Shown here piece after piece: positions 34,601 to 43,168 of a stretch of DNA of 64,000 nucleotides. The number at the start of each line of letters is the position of its first letter. Within the stretch, counting starts at the first letter, position 1. Made by a program: the position numbers and the translations under genes. The notes beneath the pieces were generated by a model, which saw only the letters and a program-made list of their open reading frames with translations, had not been told where the DNA came from and ran no database searches. Source of the stretch: Streptomyces sp. TP-A0874 (GTDB lineage Bacteria; Actinomycetota; Actinomycetes; Streptomycetales; Streptomycetaceae); contig NZ_BBZK01000005.1 of assembly GCF_001748085.1 (NCBI RefSeq), forward strand, positions 248,001 through 312,000, written 5' to 3'.

Positions 34601-36913
34601 ATGCTCGGTTTCGATGATGTGCTCAACGTGCGTCTGAGTGCTCTCGATGACGCGGTCAGCGACTGGACAGCGACGGTGAAGCGGCTCAGGCACCTGGCGG
34701 AGGAGGACGCTCCGGCGATGCGGCGGAAGTCGGACCAGGCCGACTGGAAGGGCGAGAACGCGGCGGTCACCAAGCCCTTCGTCCGCAAGACGGCCAAGGA
34801 GTTCGACGACGCGCTCAAGGAAGCCACCAGCATCCGCAACATCCTCCGGGACGCGAAGAAGAAGTTCGCCGAGCACCGCACGGCCCTCCAGAACCTCATC
34901 GAGGAGGCGCCGCAGCACCAAGTGCACATCGACGCCCGGGGGACCGTCCGCTCCACCAAGGTCCAGGCCCCGCTCTCCGCCGACTACTGGCAGAACACCC
35001 CGGCCCTGGCACCGCAGCACACCGACGACAAGGCCGTCACCGCCATGGCGGGCCGCATCAAGAAGGTCCTCGAAGCCGCCACCCACGACGACGAACTCGT
35101 AGCGGAGGCACTCAACGCCATCGTCGGCGACAACCCGCATAACTTCACCGAGACCAGCATGCGTGGCATCAAGGACGCTCAGGCGTTGGAGGACGCGGAG
35201 ACGGCTCTCAAGCTCGCGAACAAGGGCAACGACCTGACGGACGCAGAACTGGTCAGGTTCAACAAGCTGCTCAAGAGCAACAGAGAGAATCCGGTCTTCG
35301 CCGAGACGTTCGCAACCGGCCTGGGAGCGAAGAACACCCTGCAACTCTGGCGTGACGTGGCCGATCCCGGTGTGCGGGACGCACCACACGGAGAACGCGC
35401 CAAGACACTCGCCCAGGTCCAGGACAACCTCAGCTTCACCCTGGCCACGGCCACCCGGTCCGACTCTCGCGCCATGGCCGAGTGGGAGCAGGACGTCATC
35501 AAGTACGGTTCCCAACGATTCCCACTGGAGACCAGCCACAACGCACCTTTCGGATATCAGATCATGAGCAACCTGATGCGGAAGGGCGAGTACGACGCGG
35601 ACTTCCTTGAGGAGTACGGGGACTCTCTCGTGACCTTCGAAAGGGAAACCACAAGCGACCCGAAGGACCTGTGGCTCGACATCAACGATCGGGCCCACCT
35701 GAACTTCACCGGCGAGGAAAACCGCGGCAAGGATCTCGGCAACGACCCCATGACCGGCTTTCTGGAGGCCCTCGGCCACAACCCGGAAGCGTCAACCGAG
35801 TTCTTCAGCTCATCGACCGGGGGCGAGAAGGGGCACCCCCTCAAGTCCCTGTCGAATCTGAGCTATCTCTTGGGCGCGAACACGGAGGGCAAGGAAGTCG
35901 CGGGGGCCCGGACCTGGTTCGCCGACGTGGACCTCCACCACGACGGTGCGCGGCCTCAAGGACGCGAGAACCTCGGCCACGCCCTTGAGGCCGCAACTCT
36001 GGGATCTCCCTATGACGAGCCCGGGCACAACCAACACGAGTCCGCCACCCCGGAAGAGCAGGAGAAGGCCAGGGAACGACAGGCCTCGGTCATGGAAGCT
36101 GTTGTGGCCACTTTTGGCGCCTCCCCCTCTCTGCTGGACGACGAGGTGGAGTTGAACCGAAGCCTGGCCAGGATGGCCGTCGGCCACATCGACAACCTGG
36201 ACTATTCCATCTACAACTTCGGCGGCAGCGCAGAGACAGCCAATCGCGACGGGCTCTTCGCCGAGACCAACGGAAACAGGAATTCGTTCCACGATTTCGA
36301 CAGAAACGCATCCCTGGAGTTCTTGAAAGGGATCGCGAAGGAAAAAGAATCCTACGAGCTCATCTCAGCCGGGCAACAGATCTACACAGCCAGCGGCCTG
36401 GCCGCTCATACGGACGACTGGAATACTGCTATGGAATTCGCCTACAACGGCATGGAAGTTCACAGCCTGCTGGACCAATCCCGAAGTGATGCGATCAGGG
36501 AGGAATTTGGAGATAAAAACGAGAAGCTCGAAGAACAAGCCGAGTGGAGAAAATACGCACTGAGCACGACATTGGGCCTAGCGGCGGAAGGAGCCACGGC
36601 TGGAGCGGCTTTCGTGTTCACCGGACCTGTCTCCGGCCCTGTTGCAGAAGTAGTGGTTCCCGTGGTCGGTGATGCCGTGACTGGCGCTGTCGATACCTGG
36701 TACGAAAATCGCACCGTGGACCGACTCAAGGAAGCAACTGACAAAAACGACGCAGAGGCTGATCAGCTTATCTCGAGAGGGCTCTCAGATAGCCAAAATG
36801 CCGCCATGCGGCCACTACTCAACCACGCAGCGCTCGTCGGCGCAGACGAAAAAGTGGCCCGAGAAATGAGAAGAGAAGCCCTCCAATGCTACAGCATCTA
36901 CACGAAGGATTGA
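34601..36913 (+). CDS. Large WXG-like N-terminal protein, candidate secreted effector
   Basis: 770 residues from ATG 34601, preceded by AAGGAG ten bases upstream; an earlier in-frame GTG-type start at 34466 adds 45 residues without family character. Residues 1-110 form two helices around a W-K-G turn (ADWKGENA, about residue 47), like WXG100/LXG substrates of ESX-type secretion. Residues about 150-640 are soluble, helical, acidic, with no motif I know. Residues about 660-710 contain a Gly/Ala/Val-rich hydrophobic stretch (STTLGLAAEGATAGAAFVF, VVVPVVGDAVTGAV) that could insert into a membrane. A lipoprotein gene follows within 18 bp. Not assigned to a named family with confidence; an exported effector or envelope protein is the best guess. 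Confidence 0.65.
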   Translation: MLGFDDVLNVRLSALDDAVSDWTATVKRLRHLAEEDAPAMRRKSDQADWKGENAAVTKPFVRKTAKEFDDALKEATSIRNILRDAKKKFAEHRTALQNLIEEAPQHQVHIDARGTVRSTKVQAPLSADYWQNTPALAPQHTDDKAVTAMAGRIKKVLEAATHDDELVAEALNAIVGDNPHNFTETSMRGIKDAQALEDAETALKLANKGNDLTDAELVRFNKLLKSNRENPVFAETFATGLGAKNTLQLWRDVADPGVRDAPHGERAKTLAQVQDNLSFTLATATRSDSRAMAEWEQDVIKYGSQRFPLETSHNAPFGYQIMSNLMRKGEYDADFLEEYGDSLVTFERETTSDPKDLWLDINDRAHLNFTGEENRGKDLGNDPMTGFLEALGHNPEASTEFFSSSTGGEKGHPLKSLSNLSYLLGANTEGKEVAGARTWFADVDLHHDGARPQGRENLGHALEAATLGSPYDEPGHNQHESATPEEQEKARERQASVMEAVVATFGASPSLLDDEVELNRSLARMAVGHIDNLDYSIYNFGGSAETANRDGLFAETNGNRNSFHDFDRNASLEFLKGIAKEKESYELISAGQQIYTASGLAAHTDDWNTAMEFAYNGMEVHSLLDQSRSDAIREEFGDKNEKLEEQAEWRKYALSTTLGLAAEGATAGAAFVFTGPVSGPVAEVVVPVVGDAVTGAVDTWYENRTVDRLKEATDKNDAEADQLISRGLSDSQNAAMRPLLNHAALVGADEKVAREMRREALQCYSIYTKD

Positions 36914-36931
36914 ACGATCTACACCCTAAAG

Positions 36932-37615
36932 CTGATCACCCAAAGGGCGCTGCCTCCCCTCCTAGCTCTACTGGTCCTCTGTGGATGCTCATCGCCAGCT
37001 GACGACAGAAAAGAAAAAGAAGACCAAGAAACAGTCAAAAAATGCCTCGACGCCCTTGGGAGCAAGGGTATGAAATGGATCGAAGAGTCATCCGACGGGC
37101 ATACCTTCTGGAACAGCGAGAATTTCATCCAGGCAGCAGCACTCATGCGCGAAGATGCCGAGAATTGGACCCCAGAAAATTCCCTCGCCGGACGCACACA
37201 GATGAAACTGTGCACGACCCTGAAAGGAAACAACAAGGGACGCGATTCCTTGATGCTCAACTACAGCATGTCCTATCTGGAGATGAATATGGACGAACTG
37301 AAGAACATAGGCAGGGGAAACGGAGAGCTGTTCAAGGTCGCAGAATCTGTTTACATCTACTTCGGTCGAGTATCGAGCAGTGCAGTAGCCAACATTTTCT
37401 TTGAATGCAAACTACCCGGTACGCATACCGATCAACAGTCCGACCTCCCTGTAGAGGGCGAACTTCTCGGTGACTGGACCGACCCCGACGCCCGGAAAGA
37501 ACGCCTCGCGATCCTTCATCACAGCGCTCTGAAGATGGCGCAGGCGCTGCCGTGTCAGAACGACACCAACATCCCGAAGAAACTGGATGAGAAGATGCTG
37601 CAACCGGTCAGCTGA
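36932..37615 (+). CDS. Small lipoprotein, probable partner of the WXG-like protein, non-ATG start
   Basis: The first ATG in this frame is 37070, which would give 181 residues. The frame is open back to a stop at 36911-36913 and this extension reads as a lipoprotein signal: ITQRALPPLLALLVLCGCSSPADD, with one Arg, a hydrophobic core and a lipobox L-C-G-C. No ATG, GTG or TTG exists before it in frame; CTG 36932 (used here, 227 residues) or ATC 36917 could start, perhaps by coupling to the preceding stop. The mature protein is hydrophilic with four further Cys (for example VKKCLDALGS, TQMKLCTTL, FFECKLPG, LPCQND). No family recognised. Counted lines of this gene are 50% G+C (30/60 at 36961-37020 and at 37321-37380), well below the neighbouring genes. 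Confidence 0.6.
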   Translation: MITQRALPPLLALLVLCGCSSPADDRKEKEDQETVKKCLDALGSKGMKWIEESSDGHTFWNSENFIQAAALMREDAENWTPENSLAGRTQMKLCTTLKGNNKGRDSLMLNYSMSYLEMNMDELKNIGRGNGELFKVAESVYIYFGRVSSSAVANIFFECKLPGTHTDQQSDLPVEGELLGDWTDPDARKERLAILHHSALKMAQALPCQNDTNIPKKLDEKMLQPVS

Positions 37616-37678
37616 GCACCCACCAACCCCTCGAAAGAATGGCTGTGCCCGCGCCCCCCCCCGCCTCGGCGACGCGGC

Positions 37679-38116
37679 TCAGCGCCCGCTGGGGAAGCGG
37701 CGGACGTAGCGGCGCTGCCACGGTGTCTCGACCGCCCGATGGTGGTAGCGCCGCCGGACGAAGGCCACGGCCTCGTCGGCCGGCACCCCGTCCAGGACGG
37801 CGAGGCACGCCAGAGCGGTGCCGGTGCGGCCCCGGCCGCCGCCGCAGGCGACCTCCACCCGCTCGTCCGCGGCCCGCAGCCAGGCCGTCCTCAGCATCTC
37901 GCGGGCCTCGGCGTCGTCACTCGGCAGTCGGAAGTCCGGCCATCGCAACCACCCTGCCTCCCAGGAGACCTCGGGAGGCTCCTTGCCGAGCAGGTGGACG
38001 GCGTAGTGGGGAGTGGGTCCGGGCGGCAGCGGCCGGCGGAGCGCCCGGCCGCGTACGAGGCGCCCCGAAGGCAGCCGCAGCACACCCGGAGCGTCGACTT
38101 CCCAGGTCTCGGTCAC
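37679..38116 (-). CDS. Protein-tyrosine-phosphatase-like protein
   Basis: 145 residues from GTG 38116. The C-X5-R-T phosphatase loop is CGGGRGRTGTA (Cys91, Arg97), placed after a beta strand (ERVEVA) and before a helix (ALACLAVLDGVPADEAVAFVRRRYHHRAVETPWQRRYVRRF), as in small dual-specificity or tyrosine phosphatases. An HxxAxR-like WRWPDF segment around residue 57-62 may carry the general acid Asp61. The usual histidine before the Cys is replaced by Ala, which is odd but recurs, from memory, in this streptomycete group. Monocistronic; convergent with the lipoprotein gene. Confidence 0.8.
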   Translation of the reverse strand: MTETWEVDAPGVLRLPSGRLVRGRALRRPLPPGPTPHYAVHLLGKEPPEVSWEAGWLRWPDFRLPSDDAEAREMLRTAWLRAADERVEVACGGGRGRTGTALACLAVLDGVPADEAVAFVRRRYHHRAVETPWQRRYVRRFPSGR

Positions 38117-38254
38117 CCGTTCACCGTACCCAGTAAGGGCGGCCGGGCCGGTTGTCCGCTGCTTGGTGCCGCCCGGGCTCCCCTCGCCGACGGTTCCCCG
38201 TAGATCACCCGCTGACGCCCGCATTTTCGTCGGCCGTTCGGGAAGGGCTGCCCC

Positions 38255-38746
38255 ATGAGATACCTGGTGCGGGATCGGATCTTCGGGATCGGCGAGGACT
38301 ACTGGATCGAGGACGAGCACGGTCGGCGGGTCTTCCTCGTGGACGGCAAGGCGCTCCGGCTCCGTGAGACGTTCGAGCTGAAGGACCGGTCCGGTCAGGT
38401 GCTCGTCACCATCCGGAAGAAGATGCTGAGTCTGCGTGACACGATGCAGATCGAGCGGGACGGCCGGCCGCTCGCGACGATCCGGAAGAAGCGCCTTTCG
38501 CTCATCCGGAACCACTACCGCGTCGAGTTGGTGGACGGCACGGAGTTGGATGTGGGCGGCAAGATCCTCGATCGGGAGTTCACTGTCGAGCATGAGGGCG
38601 AACTGCTGGCGCACATCTCCAGGAAGTGGTTCAGCATCCGCGACGCCTACGCCGTCAACGTGGTGCGGGAGGAGGCCGACCCGGCTCTGCTGATCGCTAC
38701 CGCGGTGTGCGTGATCCGGATGGCCGAGCACCACGAGGAGGGATAG
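38255..38746 (+). CDS. LURP-one-related protein (DUF567)
   Basis: 163 residues forming the tubby/scramblase-like beta-barrel: MRYLVRDRIFGIGEDYWIEDEHGRRVFLVDGKALRLRETFELKDRSGQ, then repeated beta hairpins VLVTIRKKMLSLRDTMQIERDG and PLATIRKKRLSLIRNHYRVEL, and a closing helix (IATAVCVIRMAEHH). The family is widespread in bacteria and plants without a defined biochemical activity. ATG 38255 with weak upstream purines; divergent from the phosphatase gene. Confidence 0.92.
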   Translation: MRYLVRDRIFGIGEDYWIEDEHGRRVFLVDGKALRLRETFELKDRSGQVLVTIRKKMLSLRDTMQIERDGRPLATIRKKRLSLIRNHYRVELVDGTELDVGGKILDREFTVEHEGELLAHISRKWFSIRDAYAVNVVREEADPALLIATAVCVIRMAEHHEEG

Positions 38747-38756
38747 CCGGTAGGGG

Positions 38757-38829
38757 GACCCTGCGGCCGGCGCCGCGGCAGGCAGGGGCTGCCCGCTGGA
38801 GCGGCGCCGGGGGCAGATGCCGCAGGGTC
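38757..38829. terminator. Nested inverted repeats between convergent genes
   Basis: Outer arms 38757-38767 (GACCCTGCGGC) and 38819-38829, and inner arms 38767-38776 (CCGGCGCCGC) and 38801-38810, are each perfectly complementary. They could form a long two-step stem that acts as terminator for both genes. Confidence 0.6.
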
Positions 38830-38933
38830 ACCCGGCACCGTGGGCGTTCCGGCCCCGTCCCGTTGCCGTACGGGTGGCCGACCCGCCGCCGCCGCTCTGG
38901 GCGCTCGCCGGGCCGGTCCTCCGCATCGGCCGG

Positions 38934-39896
38934 TCAGCCGACCAGCGCCTGCCAGGTCATGGGGCCCGCCTCACCGTCGACGACCAGTCGGTTGACGCTC
39001 TGGTAGGTGCGTACCGCGGCCTTGGTCACCGGACCGAACTCACCGTCGACCGCGAGCCCGGCGCTCCGCTTGTTCATCGCGGTCTGGAGGGCGCGGACGT
39101 GGGATCCCTTGCCCTGTGTGAGGGTGTAGACGAGCTTCGGCCAGGTCAGCGGTCCCACCTGGCCGTCGGCGACGAGGCCCTTGGCCTTCTGGAACTTCTT
39201 GACCGCGCTGGACGAGACGCTGCCGTAGTCCCCGTCGGCGACGAGCGTGTAGCCCCGCTGCGTCATCAGGTGCTGGATGACCGTGACCGTGGCGCCGCGG
39301 GCTCCGGGGTCGATCGTCGACCAGCCGCCACCGAGCTTCACACCGCGGGCGGTCATGAAGCTGACCGGGTTGGTGATGGCGCCGAGGCTTCCCGAGTGGG
39401 TCTCGAAGTGCAGGTGCGGTCCGGTGACGTTGCCGGTGGCGCCCATGTCGGCGATGCGCTGTCCGGCGCTGACCTTGGCGTTGAGGGCCACCCGGTAGGC
39501 GCTCAGGTGTCCGTAGTAGGTGTACAGACCGCTGCCGTGCGAAATGACGATGGCGTTTCCGGTGCGGCCGCCGAGGCCGCCTCCCCACTGACGGCGGATC
39601 ACCGTGCCGCCGGCCGCCGCGTAGACGGCGGTGCCGGTGGAGTTGGTGACGTCCTGCCCCGCGTGGGCGGCCCCCCCGCGAGGTGCGCCGTAGTGGCCCC
39701 CGGCGGGGAAGTAGCCGAGTGCCGGGTTGCACCAGGCCCCGTTCTTCGCGCTCGCGGCCGACGCGGTCGACGTCATTCCAGGCAGGCCGATCAGGGAGAC
39801 GCCGACGCCCAGGCCCATTCCGGCCAGCAGACCCCGGCGGGACAACCCTGTACCGGGCTCTCGCCGATCCGCAGCCGCCGCGCAGGAATCACACAT
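38934..39896 (-). CDS. Tat-exported M23 endopeptidase with two peptidoglycan-binding repeats
   Basis: 320 residues from ATG 39896 with GGGGGA before it. Residues 18-50 are a twin-arginine signal (LSRRGLLAGMGLGVGVSLIG). Residues 60-185 are a lysostaphin-type M23 zinc peptidase with the ligands His78 and Asp82 (HAGQD) and His161/His163 (GPHLHFETHSGS). Residues 195-255 and 258-320 are two PG_binding_1 units (VQHLMTQRGYTLVADGDYGSVS..., VRALQTAMNKRSAGLAVDGEFGPVT...). It probably cleaves peptide cross-links in the cell wall. Stand-alone gene. Confidence 0.93.
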   Translation of the reverse strand: MCDSCAAAADRREPGTGLSRRGLLAGMGLGVGVSLIGLPGMTSTASAASAKNGAWCNPALGYFPAGGHYGAPRGGAAHAGQDVTNSTGTAVYAAAGGTVIRRQWGGGLGGRTGNAIVISHGSGLYTYYGHLSAYRVALNAKVSAGQRIADMGATGNVTGPHLHFETHSGSLGAITNPVSFMTARGVKLGGGWSTIDPGARGATVTVIQHLMTQRGYTLVADGDYGSVSSSAVKKFQKAKGLVADGQVGPLTWPKLVYTLTQGKGSHVRALQTAMNKRSAGLAVDGEFGPVTKAAVRTYQSVNRLVVDGEAGPMTWQALVG

Positions 39897-40033
39897 GTTT
39901 CCCCCGAAGGGTCGATAATGAACATGACAGGTCACTGCGACGGTAGATAGGCTGCGCCGCCCTGTCACCATCCCGGCTCGGACCTGTCTTGTTCCTGCAG
40001 CGCACGCCGAACGGCCCGCCGCACCCCCGGCCC

Positions 40034-40831
40034 CTACCGGTGACGCGGCTCCGGGAGGCCCAGCACCCGGTCCCGGAGCACCGGGAAGACCCGCCTGGTC
40101 TCCGCCACGCGCTCCGGCTCGAACTCCACGGTCAGCACCTCTTCGTCCTCCCCGGCCTCGGCCAGCACCTCGCCCCAGGGGCTGACCACCTGGCTGTGCC
40201 CGGCCTGCTCCACCCCCGCGTGGGTGCCGGCGGTGCAGCAGGCGAGGACGTACGTCTGGTTCTCCACGGCGCGGGCGCGGGAGAGCAGACTCCAGTGCTC
40301 GCGGCGCCGGGCGGGCCAGCCGGCGGGCACGATGAACAGCTCGGCGCCGGCCGTGGTCAGTTGCCGGAAGAGCTCGGGGAAGCGCAGGTCGTAGCAGGTG
40401 GCAACGCCGGCGACCGCGCCGGGCAGGTCGACGGTGACGAGCTGCTCGCCGGCGCCCATGATGACCGCCTCGCCCTTGTCGAAACCGAAGCGGTGGATCT
40501 TGCGATAGGAGCGCTGGAGCACCCCGTCCGGCCCGAAGACCAGCGAGGTGTTGTAGAGGACGCCGTCCGGCCCCCGCTCCACGATCGATCCGGCGTGTAG
40601 CCAGAGGCCGGCGTCGCTCGCCGCCCGGCCCATCGCGGTGGCGGTGGGGCCGTCCAGCGGCTCGGCCTCCTCCTCGAAGGACTCGAAGGCGAACGCGCCG
40701 ACGGTCCACAGTTCGGGGAGGACGACGAGGTCGGCCCCCGCCTGGTCACGGACGAGCGAGGCCACCCGTTCCCGGCGCGCTTCGACCGGTTCGTACGGGT
40801 TTACCTCGACCTGGAGCAAAGAGGCGCGCAC
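40034..40831 (-). CDS. Carbon-nitrogen hydrolase (nitrilase superfamily)
   Basis: 265 residues with the Glu-Lys-Cys triad: Glu40 in VVLPELW, Lys about 111 in SYRKIHRFGFDKGE, and Cys about 145 in GVATCYDLRFPELFR. The family hydrolyses amide bonds, often omega-amides such as those of deaminated glutamine/glutathione. No fused domains. GTG 40831 begins the conserved MRASLLQVEVN segment. It is divergent from the mycothiol-type gene at 40968, with a 136-bp shared promoter region. Confidence 0.93.
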   Translation of the reverse strand: MRASLLQVEVNPYEPVEARRERVASLVRDQAGADLVVLPELWTVGAFAFESFEEEAEPLDGPTATAMGRAASDAGLWLHAGSIVERGPDGVLYNTSLVFGPDGVLQRSYRKIHRFGFDKGEAVIMGAGEQLVTVDLPGAVAGVATCYDLRFPELFRQLTTAGAELFIVPAGWPARRREHWSLLSRARAVENQTYVLACCTAGTHAGVEQAGHSQVVSPWGEVLAEAGEDEEVLTVEFEPERVAETRRVFPVLRDRVLGLPEPRHR

Positions 40832-40967
40832 ACTACCACCACTCTCGGCCTGTCAGTTGGCAGATCGGGCCTACGATCGTCACACGAAAGCACTGCCGCG
40901 GTGCTCCTGCGCAGCGTAACTTAACTGCAATGCACCCAGCCCGCGTACAAACCGCCCGAGGGGTCAC

Positions 40968-41792
40968 GTGACCGTCCATCCAAGCCTTCAGTCCTACGTC
41001 GACGCCTGGACGCACTCCATCGAAGCGATATCCGAGCTGGTGACACCACTCACGGAGAGCGACTGGAACCGCCGCACCGCGTGCCCGGGATGGTCCGTGC
41101 GCGATGTGGTCTCCCATGTCATCGGCATGGAGTGCGAGATGCTCGGCGATCCACGGCCGATCCATTCACTGCCGCGGGATCTCTACCACGTCACGAACGA
41201 GGTCACCCGCTACACCGAGGTCCAGGTCGACGTGCGCCGGTGCCACACGGCCCCGGAGCAGACCTCGGAGCTCGAATACACCATCATCCGCCGCTCCCGG
41301 CAGCTGCGGAACGAGACCCGTCAGCCGGACACGAGGATCCGCGGCCCGCTGGGCGTCGAGATGTCGCTGGAGCAGGCGCTGCGGATGCGGGTCTTCGACG
41401 TCTGGGTGCACGAGCAGGACCTGCGACGCGCGTTGCACCGGCCGGGGAACCTTGACTCACCCGGCGCGGCGGTCGCCCGCGACTGGCTGTTGGAGGCGCT
41501 CCCGAAGGTGGTCGCCGAGGACGCGGCGGCCCCGCATAACTCGGCGGTCGTCTTCGACGTGACCGGCCCGCTGGAGTTCATGCGCACGGTGCGGGTCGAC
41601 GCCGAGGGCCGGGGGACGATCAGCGGTAGCCCCTCGCTCGGCCCGGTGGTCACCTTCACGGTGGACTGGGAGACCTACGCGATGCTGGCCTGCGGCCGGG
41701 TGAAGCCCGAGGCGGTGCCCGACGCGTTGAAGATCGAGGGGGACGAGAAGCTGGCCTCGGCCATCCTGGACGCCTTCGCGATCACCCCGTAG
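40968..41792 (+). CDS. Maleylpyruvate isomerase/DinB-like mycothiol-dependent enzyme
   Basis: 274 residues. The N-terminal domain is a DinB-like four-helix bundle (YVDAWTHSIEAISELVTPLTESDWNRRTACPGWSVRDVVSHVIGMECEMLG) with the metal-binding His50 and a second His in VFDVWVHEQDLRRAL (about 152). The C-terminal part is an SCP2-like domain (GTISGSPSLGPVVTFTVDWETYAMLACGR). Proteins of this family use mycothiol, the actinobacterial thiol. The specific substrate is unknown. Start GTG 40968 preceded by GAGGGG. Confidence 0.88.
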   Translation: MTVHPSLQSYVDAWTHSIEAISELVTPLTESDWNRRTACPGWSVRDVVSHVIGMECEMLGDPRPIHSLPRDLYHVTNEVTRYTEVQVDVRRCHTAPEQTSELEYTIIRRSRQLRNETRQPDTRIRGPLGVEMSLEQALRMRVFDVWVHEQDLRRALHRPGNLDSPGAAVARDWLLEALPKVVAEDAAAPHNSAVVFDVTGPLEFMRTVRVDAEGRGTISGSPSLGPVVTFTVDWETYAMLACGRVKPEAVPDALKIEGDEKLASAILDAFAITP

Positions 41793-41801
41793 GCCTCTCG
41801 G

Positions 41802-41832
41802 GCGGCCCGCGCCTCCTGGGGGCGCGGGCCGC
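41802..41832. terminator. Bidirectional hairpin between convergent genes
   Basis: GCGGCCCGCGCC (41802-41813) pairs perfectly with 41821-41832, loop of seven bases. Confidence 0.8.
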
Positions 41833-41869
41833 GGAACAGGTGCGGAGACCGCCGTTCGGGCCGCCGCGC

Positions 41870-43168
41870 TCAGGCCGGTACGTGCACCGTCTCGACCCGG
41901 CTGGCCACCACCCGCTCCCGCTCCCTGCGGTCCGCCCGCCGGCGCAGCCGCAGGATCTGGCTGAGGCCGACCGCCTGGAGGAGGAAGACGGAGGCGAAGG
42001 CGATCCGGTAGTCGCCGCCGGTGGCGTCGAGCAGCACCCCGATGGCGAACAGCGTGGTGATGGAGGCGGTGAAGCCGCCCATGTTGACGATGCCGGATGC
42101 GGTACCGAGCCGCTCCGGGGGGTTGGCGGGACGGGCGAAGTCGAAGCCGATCATCGAGGCGGGCCCGCAGGTGCCGAGCACCACGCAGAGGGCGATGAGC
42201 AGGCCGGTCGGGGCGGTGCCGCCCGGCCAGGCGAGGACGCTGCCCCAGGCCAGCGCGGTGGCGCCCACCGTGCCCAGGACCAGCGGCAGTCGGGCCCGGT
42301 GGTGGCGGGCGATGAGCTGCCCGTAGACCAGCCCGACCAGCATGTTGGAGACCACGATCAGGGTCAGCAGCTGGCCCGCGCCGGCCTTCGTCCGGCCCTG
42401 GGTCTCGACCAGGAACGGCAGCCCCCACAGCAGTAGGAAGACCATGCCGGGGAACTGCGAGGTGAAGTGCACCCACATGCCCAGCCGGGTGCCCGGCTCC
42501 CGCCAGGACTCGGTGATCTGCCGGCGGACGAAGCCGGGCTCGCTGTGCTGGGCGGCCGGGGCGGGTGCGTGCCCCTCCGGGTGGTCCTTGAGGAAGAGCA
42601 GCAGCAGTACGAGGACGAACAGCCCGCCGACGACGCTGCCGCCGAACGTCGTGGTCCAGCCCAGCTGGCTCAGCAGCCTGGCCAGCACGATGGTGGAGAC
42701 GAGGTTGCCGGCCATGCCTATCAACGCGGCGATCTGCGCGATCAGCGGGCCGCGGCGGGCCGGGAACCAGCGGGAGCCCAGCCGCAGCACACTGATGAAC
42801 GTCATCGCGTCGCCGCAGCCGAGGAGCGCCCTGGACAGCAGGGCCGGGCCGTAGGAGTGGGAGAGGGCGAAGCCCAGCTGGCCGATCGTGTAGAGCACGA
42901 CACCCAGCACCAGGACCCGCTTGGTGCCGAGCCGGTCGACCAGCAGGCCCACGGGGATCTGCATCCCCGCGTAGACCAGCAGCTGGAGGATGGAGAAGGT
43001 CGACAGCGCCGAGGCGTTGATGTGGAAGCGGTCGGCGGCGTCGATGCCAGCCACTCCGAGGCTGGTCCGGTAGGTGACGGCGACGAAGTAGACGGCGACG
43101 CCGATGCCCCAGACGGCCACGGCGCGACGGCCGCCCGGCGGGTCACCGGGGAGGCGGAGCTGGCTCAC
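41870..43168 (-). CDS. Major facilitator superfamily transporter
   Basis: 432 residues with twelve predicted helices in two halves. N-half: VAVWGIGVAVYFVAVTYRTSLGVAG, then LLVYAGMQIPVGLLVDRLGTKRVLVLG, which holds the MFS loop 2-3 motif (DRLGTKR). C-half: FPGMVFLLLWGLPFLVE and others. It resembles the nitrate/sialate-like or hexuronate-type ACS branch but the substrate cannot be read. GTG 43168 overlaps the stop of the GntR gene (GTGA), so the two form an operon and the regulator probably controls this transporter. Confidence 0.9.
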   Translation of the reverse strand: MSQLRLPGDPPGGRRAVAVWGIGVAVYFVAVTYRTSLGVAGIDAADRFHINASALSTFSILQLLVYAGMQIPVGLLVDRLGTKRVLVLGVVLYTIGQLGFALSHSYGPALLSRALLGCGDAMTFISVLRLGSRWFPARRGPLIAQIAALIGMAGNLVSTIVLARLLSQLGWTTTFGGSVVGGLFVLVLLLLFLKDHPEGHAPAPAAQHSEPGFVRRQITESWREPGTRLGMWVHFTSQFPGMVFLLLWGLPFLVETQGRTKAGAGQLLTLIVVSNMLVGLVYGQLIARHHRARLPLVLGTVGATALAWGSVLAWPGGTAPTGLLIALCVVLGTCGPASMIGFDFARPANPPERLGTASGIVNMGGFTASITTLFAIGVLLDATGGDYRIAFASVFLLQAVGLSQILRLRRRADRRERERVVASRVETVHVPA

